A stretch of 64,000 nucleotides of DNA from Sipunculus nudus. Lineage: Eukaryota; Annelida; Sipuncula; Golfingiida; Sipunculidae. The notes beneath the pieces were generated by a model. The model made no database searches. It was given only the letters and a program-made list of their open reading frames with translations, and was not told the origin of the DNA. Shown in pieces: positions 49,790-60,649 of this stretch (its first letter is position 1; every line of letters begins with the position of its first letter). The translations under genes and the position numbers were made by a program. The stretch spans positions 13,072,576 to 13,136,575 of the forward strand of contig CM049309.1 in the NCBI GenBank assembly GCA_026874595.1. Direction: 5' to 3'.

Positions 49790-51120
49790 GTCATAACTGG
49801 AAAGATTTAAAAACCTGAACAGACTTTAACAGATGGTACAAAAACATAAAATGCCTGGTAAAAATGTCACAGGACAGCAAAATATGATAAAAAAGCACAG
49901 GACATAACGCATGGCTGGCAAAATTGCACCAACAACACAGCTGGACAAAATAGCCCAGAAACAATATATGACTTGACAAAATGATAGAGGACATTATATA
50001 TCCTATGGTCAAAATGTCACAGGACATCATACCAGGATGAAATATCACAGGACATAACAAAAATGGACAAACATGTACAAAAGTATTGAATATTGCTCTA
50101 CAAATGTCACAGGACATAACATAGGTGAACAAATATGTACAAAAGTATAACATATAGCTCTACAAAATGTCACAGGACATAAGATAGCTGAACAAATATG
50201 TACAAAAGTATAACATATAGCTCTACAAAATGTCACAGGATGTAACATAGGTGAACAAATATGTACAAAAGTATAACGTATAGCTCTACAAAATGTCACA
50301 GGATGTAACATAGGTAAACAAATATGTACAAAGTATAACATATAGCTCTACAAAATGTCACAGGACAACATTGGTGAACAAATATGTACAAAGTACAACA
50401 TATAGCTCTACAAAATATCACAGGACATAACATAGCTGAACAGATATGTACAAAAGTATAACATATAGCTCTACAAAATGTCACAGGGGATAACATATCT
50501 GAACAAATATGTACAAAAGTATAACATATAGCTCTACAAAATGTTACAGGACATAACATAGCTGGATAATTTTAAACAGGACACCTATGCTGGACAAATT
50601 GTCACGAAACATAATATACTGGTAACTGGACATATTGGCACTGGCCATTTAACTGCTCAAATTAACCTACCTTGTCAAAATTATACAGGACATAACATAC
50701 CTGGAAAGGATGATAAACACATAACAAAGTGTAAAAAAGTTAGTCAAAACATAACATATTTATAACATGCTTTGTCACAAGACTGGATGTATGCAGACAG
50801 ACTGTTACAAAGACTGTACCTGGTCATATTAAATGTCCCTTAATTGGCAAAAGTTGCCCGGTCAAAATGTAACATATGACGAAAGATAGCAGGTCAAAAT
50901 TGTCACTGGACAGAAGATACCTGTCCCAAATGTCATTGATGAAAAATACATGGTCAAAATGTTACTGAATATAAAGTGCGTGGAAAAATGTTACAAAAGT
51001 ACAAAATATATGAAATGTGTAAGAAAATAGATCTGTACCATGGCAAAATGTTGTGTACAGGATATAAATCACCTAGAACATAACGACCAAGAAATCATAT
51101 GACAATGGAAACAGATTGTG
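49790..51120. repeat. Minisatellite, unit about 62 bp, decaying at both sides
   Basis: Best copies lie at 50040-50570: ATAGCTGAACAAATATGTAC, AAAAGTATAACATATAGCTC, TACAAAATGTCACAGGACAT, AAC. Outward from there only the ATGTCACAGGACATAA and GGACAAAATG words survive, out to about 49790 and 51110, as expected when the centre is kept uniform and the edges drift. Minus-strand frames of 87-120 codons (49791-50559) carry a 21-residue repeat (MLCPVTFCRAICYTFVHICSA shortened: MLCPVTFCRAICYTFVHICS) and stop where phase is lost. Confidence 0.88.
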
Positions 51121-51125
51121 ACATA

Positions 51126-51450
51126 CTAACCTCACTTCCACTTTGTCAAATAAATTCTATTATTAATTGGCACCAGTGTGTCTGTCAAATTAGGCCATCT
51201 TTTAATTTTGTCCTTTATTAAATAAATTATGTACCAGCAGGATATACTTCACAGAGATATAAATAAATAACATACCAGTATGACTGTCAATCATGTCCCC
51301 AAGATAAATGTTCATTCACTTTATTTCACTTGTATATTTATAATTGATATATCACTTTAATAATGTTTTTGTAAACATCATTACCCCTACTCCAAAAAGA
51401 TATGAAAATGACATACCAATGGAAAAAATTATGTATTGTAAATATAATTT
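51126..51450. other. Unique non-coding stretch
   Basis: AT-rich sequence between the minisatellite and the long-inverted-repeat element; no feature recognised. Confidence 0.5.
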
Positions 51451-52444
51451 ATATATATGTCGAGGCCCAGATTAGAATCTGGCCCAATTTAAAACTGGGC
51501 CAGCCCAGATCAAAATTTTGATTTGGACCGGCCCAGATCAAAATTCTAATCTGGGCCAGACCAGTTTTAAACTGGGCCAGCCCAGATTAAAATTTTGATC
51601 TGGGCTGGTCCAGATTAAAATCCTGTGGTGAAGCCTTCAGGATTTATATCTGGTCTGGACTGATTTGAAACTGGGCTGGCCCAGATCAAAATTTTGGTCT
51701 GGGCTGGTCAAGTTAACAATCCTGTGGTGGACTGATTTTAAACTGGACCAGCCCAGATCAGAATCCTAATCTACTCCTAGGCTGGCTTCAATTACACTAT
51801 ATTTAACTAGCTGGCCTTTCATTAATTCAAAGAATTTGTAAAACATTGTAAGACTAAGTCAATAATAATTAATATTTAATGATTTTATTTCATATTCTAT
51901 GAAAATATCATTTGTTGGATCCTGTCATATATATTTTATAATTTCACCTCTTATGTGAAATGTCTAATATATAATAATAGATAATCATGTTAAACATTGG
52001 TATTTTACAGCTTAAAACTACAAATAGAGCTTGCAGAACATGTGCATTAATTCAACAAACTAAAACAAAATTTAATCAATAATAATTAAAATATATGTTA
52101 CTCAATATTAAGCTTGTGATCCAATACCTGTAAATTTTCAAAACTTTATTTGTTATGTTAATTTATTTATCATTTATCATAAGTTGGGGTTTTTTGTCTG
52201 TGATCCCGCCCCCCCCCCCCCAAGTCACCCATTAAAAAATTTGCACTTATTTTAACATTGGACCTAGAACTTATAACGTACTATGTATTAAGGAAAGAAG
52301 GGCCTGAAACATCTAATTAGATAGAACAGTTGGAACAATATTCACCAACTCAGCATTTTAACTATTGAAGGTAGAGGATATTGTATTGCAGCTTTTAACT
52401 ATCTTCAATTTACATTAGTTATCAGTTAATAGATTAGCTTTTTA

Positions 52445-53806
52445 TGCCCCCGCCACAAAGTGGCCGGGGCATATAGTTTTACCCATGTCCGTCATTCCGT
52501 CCTTCCGTCATTCCGAAATCAAACAGTTGTACGTACTTTTTTTCGCAATGCCTGCAGATATTGGCCTAATTTTTGGTGTGTGGGCAGATATAGACCAGTT
52601 ACAGTTAGAGTTCGCGTTTTGTCCTGGTTGACCTACTTTTGACCGTTTTACGGCTCCTAAACTTAGAAAATTTCATGAAAAATAGAAATATTCATGACAG
52701 ATACACATGTACAGACTTTTTTTTGCAATGCCTGCAGATATTGGCCTGATTTTTGGTGTGTGGGCAGATATAGACCTGTTACAGATCGAGCTTGCGTTTC
52801 GTCCTGGTTGACCTACTTTTGACCGTTTTACGGCTCCTGAACATAGAAAATTTCATGAAAAATATGAAATATCATGACAAATACACATGTACGGACTTTT
52901 TTTCGCAATGCCTGCAGATATTGGCCTGATTTTTGGTGTGTGGCCAGATATTGACCAGTTACAGATTGAGTTCGCATTTCGTCCTGGTTGACCTACTTTT
53001 GACTGTTTTACGGCTCCTGAACATAGAAAATTTCATGTAAAACATAAATTTTCATGACAAATACACTTGTACAGACTTTTCTTCACAATACCTGCAGATA
53101 TTGGCCTGATTTTTGGTGTGTGGGCAGATAATGACTAGTTACAGATCAAGTTCACGTTTTGTCCCAGTTGACCTATTTTTGACCGTTTGACGGTGCTCTG
53201 ACATAGAAAATTTCATAAAAAGGTGCATATGTATGGACTTTTTTTCGCAGAGCCTGCAGATATGGGCCTGCATGATTTTTGGTGTGTAGGCAGATAATGA
53301 CCAGTTACAGATCGAGTTCTTGTATTCTCTCAGTTGACCTACTTTTGACCATTTGACTGCTCCTGAACATAGAAAGTTTCATGAAAAATATAAATTTTCA
53401 TAACAAATGCATATGTACTGACTTTTTTTCCTCAATGCCTGCAGATACCACCCTGATTTTTTATGTGTGGGCACATAATGACAGTTACAGATCCAGTTCG
53501 CGTTTCATTCCGGTTGACCTACTTTTGATTCTTTTACGGCTCCTAAACATAGAAAATTTCATGAAAGACAGAAATTTTTATGGAAAATGCACATGTATGG
53601 ACTTTTTTTCACAATGCCTGCATATACTGGCATGATTTTGGTGTGTTGCTTGATTATGACTCGTTACAGATCGAGTTTGCTTTTTGCCCTTGTTGACCTA
53701 CTTTTGACCATACGACACCTCCTGAACTTAAAAAAATTTTCAAAATTTTACAAATGTTTCTAATTTTCCCAAGGCGGGGGCATTCGTGTCGTTCCGACAC
53801 ATCTAG
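52445..53806 (+). mobile_element. Family A Helitron-like element, copy 3 (most complete)
   Basis: 5' stem-loop TGCCCCCGCCA-CAAAG-TGGCCGGGGCA (52445-52471). Leader CATATAGTTTTACCC with CCGTCATTCCGTCCTTCCGT follows, then about seven core units of about 182 bp (CCTGCAGATATTGGCCT at about 52551, 52733, 52915 and on). 3' GGCGGGGGCA inverts the 5' end; perfect hairpin GTGTCG-TTC-CGACAC (53786-53800); ATCTAG|T at 53806. It lies in the interior of the long-inverted-repeat element. The core frames (60-84 codons) differ from unit to unit and are not conserved. Confidence 0.87.
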
Positions 53807-54598
53807 TTTTAAGTTATTAACTCCAAAGTGAAAACTCCACCATGTTTATCACCCTCTGAATTGAAATTCTAAATTCCAATTTTCACTCATGTTCACCTCC
53901 ATTTCTGAGACTGACAAATGACAACAATCATATCATTTTCTCTGCTGTGGATTTTCTGCTATTAAAATTTACAGAAATGGTATCACAAACGTCTCCCTAG
54001 GCCCATGTTAGGGCACAATGTCATGCTGCTCACCCAAGTGAGCATCAAAATTGATAAATCACTTTTGTTCACTTATAAATGGGTAAAGCTGGTATTAAAT
54101 AATGCATGTATATATTTAATATTACATGTAAAATTTTGATATTTAGAACAGAAATTATCTCAGTTAAGTTGAAAATTTTGATATTAAGTGAGGTAGACCT
54201 CTCAGAACTGACACATTTTCTAAACTGTGATAAATTATGGTAGTTGGTTTAGGTGAAGTTCAAATGTGAACTTGTATGCTTTAAGAATAGATGAAACCAA
54301 AGAAGCGCATCTTATTTGTTCATTAGCTGTTTCCTCACTAATATATTTTAAATGATCTTGTTCATTATGTGTTTTGTGCCCTTCGAAATGGTGTATCAGG
54401 AATAAATATTTACCTTATTATTTGATTTAAGATGAAAAAAATCAAGCTAGCCTAAGATTAGATTAGGATTCTGATCTGGTTAGGCCCAGTTTAAAATCAG
54501 TCCACCATAGGATTGTAATCTTGACTAGCCCAGATTAAAATTTTGATCTGGGCCAGCCCAGTTTTAAATCAGTCCACACAGGATAATAAACTTAACCA

Positions 54599-54624
54599 GC
54601 CCAGATCAAAATTTTGATCTGGGC
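54599..54624. repeat. Perfect 26-bp palindrome in the right arm
   Basis: GCCCAGATCAAAA followed by TTTTGATCTGGGC is fully self-complementary. Near-perfect versions recur through both arms of the long-inverted-repeat element (for example CCCAGATTAAAATTTTGATC at about 54529). The arms are therefore palindromic at two scales, each module and the arm pair. Confidence 0.9.
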
Positions 54625-54844
54625 CAGCCCAGTTTAAAATCAGTCCAGACCAGATTTAAATCCTGAAGTCTTCACCACAGGATTTTAATCTGGACCGGCC
54701 CAGATCAAAATTTTAATCTAGGCTGGCCCAGTTTAAAACTGGTCTGGCCCAGATTAGAATTTTGATCTGGGCCGGTCCAAATCAAAATTTTGATCTGGGC
54801 TGGCCCAGTTTTAAATTGGGCCAGATTCTAATCTGGGCCACGAC

Positions 54845-54909
<65 letters not shown>

Positions 54910-54925
54910 AATATATATATATAAA
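54845..54925. repeat. (TA)n microsatellite
   Basis: TA tract directly abutting the right end of the long-inverted-repeat element; the left end also abuts TATATAT. Either the element targets TA repeats or the tract expanded from its target duplication. Confidence 0.93.
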
Positions 54926-55433
54926 ATGATTAATGTACTTATCATCATAGGATATTTATGTAGGGCCCCATTGTTTACAGATGGGATTAATTCTGTGCGA
55001 TGTGGGTGCAGCCTGACCAGTCGTCAGGTAGCATTGGAGAGTCAACTTGACTTCCCTTCCACCTTCAGATTACCAACAAGCACCTGTTGGTCGTCTTTAT
55101 CATTTAATATGCAAGACGGTCGTTGAACCTCCATGTTAAGTCCGTCCAGCTTGTTCTTTCCCAGCAACTCAAGAACTTCCCCACTCGAGGGCGCTCTGAT
55201 CACACAGGTTAATCAGAGATGTTGTTTTCTCATGCGATGAAGGATCTCGAGACAGTGTTGAATTTCTCTGTGACTATTACCATGTAAGATCAGAGTGTAT
55301 AAAAAATGGCAGCATGCTTTGGTTGTAGGAGAGCTGTATTGTTATCCCTATTAGTTTAACAGCAGGTAAATCAATCCATGTTTGTTGGGGTTCTTATTTA
55401 ATCCCATTTTAAGGCAAAGCCACAGCTGATGTC
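54926..55433. other. Unique non-coding stretch
   Basis: Less AT-rich, repeat-free sequence (around GTGCGATGTGGGTGCAGCCT and TCGTCAGGTAGCATTGG). A 66-codon frame (54926-55126) has no recognised domain. Confidence 0.45.
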
Positions 55434-55436
55434 TAA

Positions 55437-57234
55437 AGCCGGGTGCTCACTACCCGATTTTATCAAGCGACAATGTCGGGCGATTTTTTGGGTAGATTTT
55501 TTCAAAATCGACTTAAAATCGGCTTGATTTAGTTGGCCAATTTTTGGTGTCACATTTACCGACGCGCGTGTTCCCACCTGTCGATTATTGGCGAGAGGAG
55601 TCTGTCTCATTATGGCGATCTGATACTGAGCTTTCTAGCAGAAAGGAAATATGTGTTCGCTTTGTGGCTTATCCAGAGAGATATACTGTGTCGGAAGAGT
55701 GACCTGTTGGTTAAACCTCCGCTTGAGAGAGGAGAGGAACTAGTGGCATATGAACAATACACTTGTATGTGAACTGAGACAGGAGGGTTGAACCATCCTT
55801 CCTCAACTTAATGGTTTTCTCGGCATATCTCAGGGGCGGGTCCAGGATTTAAGAAAAGAGGGGTCCAACCAAGGAGCACTAATAACAACACCTAAAGAAG
55901 GGTCCCCAGGTCCGGAAAATGTCCGAAAGGATTGGTCTTAAACCCTTAAAACGACTGCGGCGGCTGATCTGCAGGATTAGGTAAAACCAAACATCCAGCA
56001 TCAGGATACTACATTCAGAAGGGCTATTTCACCAGACACGAACTCTAATTTAGAAAATGACATTCTATTGCATGTTTGTGTGATTTCTAGGATTTCTTGT
56101 TTCTAGAAATTCAAAGAAGTTATATGTATTCTTCTGTCCTGTATAAACCAGCAAACACTTTATCATCCTTTTTCATTTGACTGCTACACACAACAAACGC
56201 CAACAGCAGCAGATATGTTGCGTGATTAGGTTTTAATTTTAATTATTAATTACCAGTAGCAAGTGATGATCAGTTATATATCTGATGACTCTCTGTTCAC
56301 TGTAAGTTTAAATACATTAAAACGTATTAAAGCTCAGCATCGCCAACAATGCCGCTGACTCCGTGAAAAAAAGTGTACCAGAGATCCGTTCACATGAACG
56401 CTTTTGCCTATTGGGTTACCTGTAAACATCAGGTATTGCTGCGTGCACTGGACTGGATATTGCATCACTCAAAAGTTTTCGGCTATTCATTCATGTCTTC
56501 TCTCATTTCCAATTACTTGGGGCTTATATTTTTATTTATACACTTTCTTCTTTGGCATCTTTGTTTTTGCTGACATTAAGGAGAACCTGTGATAGGACAA
56601 AAAACTGTGATAGGACAAAAAACTATCTTAAGGAAAGAACTTTATAATGATAGTCAGAAATTACAAGCAGATATACAGTTGATTAATGCAATCCATGAGC
56701 TGTAAGTATTGAATTGTGTTATTGTTTCTTATACGCTTGAGTTAATTGTTCGGAGTAGCTCGTCAAACAATTGGAAGGATTGCTCAACAGCCCAGCAATA
56801 AATAGGTGTTTGCAAACATAGACCTGTTCGTTTAGTCTTATGTTTACAGAAACATTCGCATATTGTAGTTATATGAATTGATACTCCTTTATAATGATTA
56901 ATAAATTGCAGGTCGTCTTATAGGAATACATGAAATTTGAATCTTTACCAAAATCGGTCTTTAATTCTTTTTAAAATACAGAAATATTTCATTATACAAT
57001 ATATACTTATAACGACTTATTGTGCTAACGTACAGAACGTGAACTCTGACCATACATAAATAAACAAAATCGGCCGACTTTGTCGCCAACATTGGCTCAT
57101 TACATGATTTCGCTAATCGCCCGACTAAATCGCGTCGCTTGGGGTGTCACACTACACGACAATGTACCCCCGTCGGTACATTGTCGGCCGATCCTATGAA
57201 TCGGCCGATAAAATCTGTAAGTGAGCCGCCAGCT
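55437..57234 (+). mobile_element. PIF/Harbinger element with transposase remnant
   Basis: Left end AGCCGGGTGCTCACTACCCG then ATTTTATC; the right end on the minus strand reads AGCTGGCGGCTCACTTACAG then ATTTTATC. Exactly outside both ends is TAA (55434-55436, 57235-57237), the 3-bp duplication typical of PIF/Harbinger. Both ends continue with CGACAATGT and GTCGGGCGATT-like blocks. Length is 1,798 bp, far below an autonomous element. An 18-bp tandem duplication (GTGATAGGACAAAAAACT) lies at about 56590-56625, and 55820-55940 contains a CAGGGGCGGGTCCAGGATTT block that may be another repeat. Confidence 0.85.
55600..55772 (+). pseudogene. Harbinger transposase N-terminal remnant
   Basis: The open frame ends with RKSDLLVKPPLERGEELVAY and a few more residues before TGA. 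The order basic residues, then aromatic/aliphatic-V-(R/K)-P, then a basic/acidic stretch and (G/A)-x-Y resembles the N-terminal region that precedes the DDE domain in Harbinger transposases. This is judged from memory of the family and is moderate at best. The catalytic DDE core was not found in the remaining 1.4 kb of the element, so the gene would be truncated. A chance frame is the alternative. Confidence 0.4.
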
Positions 57235-57404
57235 TAAGATGAAACGTTAAACTCTGCCAGGTAAAATGGTAAAATCTTGAAAAATAATCACAGATTTGCT
57301 GTAATATTTGAACAACATGTAATGATTTCTGGATTATTCCTAGCCCTGCATATGCATGTTAATCCTGTGGACCTAATAAAAATAAAAGATTGTATTATTT
57401 TTAT

Positions 57405-57921
57405 ACGCCCTTCTAAGACGAGACATATCAGGGTGTTCCCACAGTCTGTCCATCCGTCTATTAACTTTAAGTGTCTCCACAATAACGTACCAGGGCTTCA
57501 GTTGATTTTCACAAAACTTAACATCAGTTCTTACCAAAAGATTATCTTGCCTTAGTTCAATTACAGAAAAATCCATGCATATTTAATGAGATCAGAGGCC
57601 CAAAAGCTACTTACCACCACAATAACTTGTTAGGAATATGATGGATTTTGGTGAAACTCAAAAGAAATATTAACAAATATAATATCTCACCTAAGTTTGA
57701 TTCCAAGCAAAATCCATGCATATTTAATGAGGTCAGAAGTGACCAGACTTGATGGTGCCATGATGACTTACCAAAAATCTTATGGATATTCATGAAGCTC
57801 ATTATAAATATTAACCAATACAGTTTCTCACCTGAATTAAATTCTCGGCAAAATTCATATATTTAATGCGGTCAGAAATCTCAAAGATATAAGACGGGCA
57901 TTTTATGCAAGTTTGCTCTTG
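57405..57921 (+). mobile_element. Family E Helitron-like element, copy 2
   Basis: 5' ACGCCCT...AGGGTGT (57405-57436) forms a stem with an inner TCT/AGA. A CAGTCTGTCCATCCGTCTAT leader and about three core units of about 150 bp follow, with ATAACGTACCAGGGCTTC, ATGATGGATTTTGGTGAAAC, CATATTTAATGAGGTCAGA and TTCTCACCTGAATTAAATTC. 3' AGACGGGCAT (57892-57901) is an imperfect inverted copy of the start (8 of 10). A short GCAA/TTGC hairpin precedes the end at CTCTTG|T. The same core is in copy 1 at 15478-15947. Confidence 0.72.
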
Positions 57922-60360
57922 TGATAATTTATTATTATACAGGTACCAGCCTGTACTGATTTAGTAGACTTAGCCACCAACACATCACAGTTCTATCCTT
58001 AAAATAGATACACCTGATCCAGTCTCATCTTTACTTGCTTTAATGTTGGTGGAGAGTTTTGGTATTGTTTAAGTAATTATTGTGGTTCACATTTGTTAAA
58101 TGTGTATGTTAATTTCCATTTAATTATCTTGTGCAAAAATGTGCTAAATTATAAATGGGTTTCATTGTCATAAGTTAAAAAAGAGTGGGATATGTAAAAA
58201 AAAATTGTATGTCTTTAAAGATAAAGAAGGCTAAGGATATTGATTTCAAGTAATAATAGGTGATATGATTATCAGCTTAATGTACAAAAACCTAATTAAA
58301 TACTGTAAATAACATTTACTGTGATCCTAACTTAAGACGATAAAAGTAGAAAATGTTTTAACATCCTCAAACAAACACCCCAACCCTCCCAGGCTGTGTT
58401 TTTACCCTAAAGATGATATTGTACCTTTCGTTTAGTGAGAAAAGTAATTACACAGGTAAACTGCAGGTGACAGATGGTCCAGTTGTGACAGGTCATACTT
58501 GTCGATCCTAAAATGTTTGTTTAACCTGATTGTGGTCAGAGTAAAATCCTGGCATATTCAAAGTCCAGTCAAGTATACTCAATAGTATGTGAACTTAACA
58601 GCTTTGCATATTTCCCATACATTTTTCTCCCTGTGTGTTACTTTTACAAAGAACCTACCAATGAGCAGTATTTGTTGGATATTATAAAATGAACCCTGTT
58701 TGTATGTTCAGTGTTTAGTAAATCCCTTAACTGAAGCAGAAATCCTGATTCTCTTTAAGAATATAGTGTTCATTTATTGAGCAGGGAAGTAAAAAGGATA
58801 AATCATATGAGAATAAGCACACCAGCTCAAACCTGTATATAGTGTTACTGTTCATTTGGTGCTGATTTTGCAAACTGCTGATATATTGAACCCTAAATGA
58901 AATATATGTTAATATAAAGCTTGTAAGTTTGGTATTTAATTTTGAAATCTTAGATTATTTGGTTGAAATTTTATCATGTAAAATTGTTTTTTGTCTCTTT
59001 AAAAGAAAGAATATGTCTGTGGCCAGCAGGTGTCTCTCACTATATGCACTGAGGATAAAGGCTAATATGTAGATAATTAAGAGTGCTATATTCAGGTTTT
59101 TATGCACAAGGTCAGGTATAAAAAACATAACTCATCTCCAGCGTTTTTAAGAAATCAGAGCAAATTTCTTAAGGTTCTGTTGAGGTTTCCCAATTTAGGT
59201 TTTTGGAGGCAGTGCATGGTACTCCAGAGTCAAACATCTCAACCACTAGACTGACTCTACCAGATTCTTTCTCTTATTAGAACTGGTCAAAAACCTCTGC
59301 TACTGTGTGGAATTCCATTGCTATGTCAACCATCAGCATTTCCTGGTGCTTTTATCAGAAATCAGCCAATCATATCAAAGCTAGCACTTATCTCGACCAA
59401 GATGAACATTTCTACTGGTTCTGCCCCTTTATTATTATTTATACTAAAATTTAATTGGAGTCCTCCCTTGCCAGTGTACCACCCCTCTACACAATTTTTG
59501 TTTAGAAAGTTGGTTCAGCAGTTATTGCATATAACCCTAGCAGGCAAACAAACCAACCAACAAACATAGGTGAACACATTACCTCAATCATTCGAAGGGT
59601 AAATCATAACCCTACTTAGCCAAGGTAATGGCAGAGAGCTGCAGCATTAGTGGTTTTCCGGAGATATTATTTGTTTCTCAAGGATGAGCATTTGTATAGT
59701 GTATGTATAAGAACAGGTTGTTATGTTTAAAGTTAATGGGTGAGGCAGGGTCAGGAGTACAGGTACACATAAGGCATGAGAGTACAGACAAGTAAAGCTC
59801 ATAAAATAAATATGGCCTATAGCTCCAGTTGCTGTTCAGGGTGGTCATCCAAGGAAATTGCATCAAGTATTTAATTACTATGTGTGCATGTGAGCCCCAT
59901 ACTTTAGTGATCTGTACTCTCTTAACTGCTGTACGGCCACCATGGGAGTTCCTCTGCTGACTATTGGGATTCTGCTAAAGAATATAATATGTTTAAAGAA
60001 AATGGGTGTTGAAATTGGCTAAAAAGATAAAATAGTATAAAAATTTGTGAAACACTTCAGCTTGTGTACACTCTAAACTGTATGAGTGTAGTCTTTTGCT
60101 CGGGAGATGTAAAGGTTTGCTCAACACTATGTATAATATTTGTGCTGAAAGTGGCCCTTATACATAAGCATTTTCCTCATGTTTCGGCACATAGTGGTAA
60201 AACAGATCAATTTTGATGAAAATGTATGAAAAATCAAAAACAAATGTATTAGAATGCAGAAAACAAGAACATTGACAGCTAGAGGATTGATGTGCTGAAA
60301 TATTTTAGACTGACTCAAAATGTTTTGTGTAATGGCAGGTAAACGCAAAATAAAATGAAC
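57922..60360. other. Unique non-coding stretch
   Basis: AT-rich. A faint minus-strand tRNA-like head is possible at about 59205-59265 (CTAGTGGTTGAGATGTTTGA on that strand) but lacks a clear B box. No gene recognised; the 83-codon frame at 59318-59569 has no domain I know. Confidence 0.45.
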
Positions 60361-60373
60361 CATAATGCATAGA

Positions 60374-60587
60374 TAACAGAATGAAGACGCCTTAGTGTTG
60401 ACTAACTGTTTAATTCAACCACGAGCTTTCGAAGCTTATAGCTTCTTCATCAGGTGACTTGACACCTGATGAAGAAACTAAAAGCTTCGAAAGCTCGTGG
60501 TTGAATTAAACAGTTAGTCAACACTAAGGCATCTTCATTCTATTATCTATACACTGAGGGACTAACACGGCTACACGCATTCTACAT
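60374..60587. mobile_element. Snap-back retroinsertion with 13-bp target duplication
   Basis: Flanked by identical 13-mers CATAATGCATAGA (60361-60373 and 60588-60600). The insert is a near-perfect inverted repeat with arms of about 85 bp (to about 60458 and from about 60463), followed by a single-copy tail ACACTGAGGGACTAACACGG then CTACACGCATTCTACAT. Each arm read outward has CACCTGATGAAGAA, GCTTCGAAAGCTCGTGG, TTGAATTAAACAGTTAGTC and AACACTAAGG. The CTGATGA...CGAAA wording resembles the termini of Penelope-like retroelements, which can insert with inverted terminal pieces; that class assignment is inference. The duplication itself shows a single insertion event. Confidence 0.75.
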
Positions 60588-60649
60588 CATAATGCATAGA
60601 CTTGCATATAAGGGTAAGAAATGCATGTCCCAAAAAAGTTTTGGGCTAA

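Larger units (their letters stand above)
51459..54844. mobile_element. Long-inverted-repeat (foldback-type) DNA element
   Basis: Left arm 51459-51792 and right arm 54441-54844 are inverted copies. From the outside both read GTCG(A/T)GGCCCAGATTAG, AATCTGGCCCAATTTAAAAC, TGGGCCAGCCCAGATC and continue in order to CAGAATCCTAATCTA and TAGGCT(G/A)GCTT. The right arm has one extra internal block of about 70 bp. Each arm is built of CCCAGATC/GATCTGGG modules. The interior is about 2.65 kb, of which 1.36 kb is family A copy 3; the rest (51793-52444, 53807-54440) is AT-rich with no coding. Both flanks are TA-rich, so a target duplication cannot be read. Superfamily unknown; long arms recall foldback elements and MULEs. 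Confidence 0.8.

Noticed and set aside
49791-50559. Minus-strand frames with a cysteine-containing 21-residue repeat
   Set aside because: By-product of the minisatellite of about 62 bp; frames break wherever unit length changes.
59205-59265. Minus-strand SINE head
   Set aside because: A-box-like word only; no B box, body or target duplication.
60374-60587. Hammerhead ribozyme in the snap-back arms (CTGATGA...GAAA)
   Set aside because: The first pair of stem II is mismatched and I could not form a proper stem III with a cleavage site, so only the resemblance is noted.
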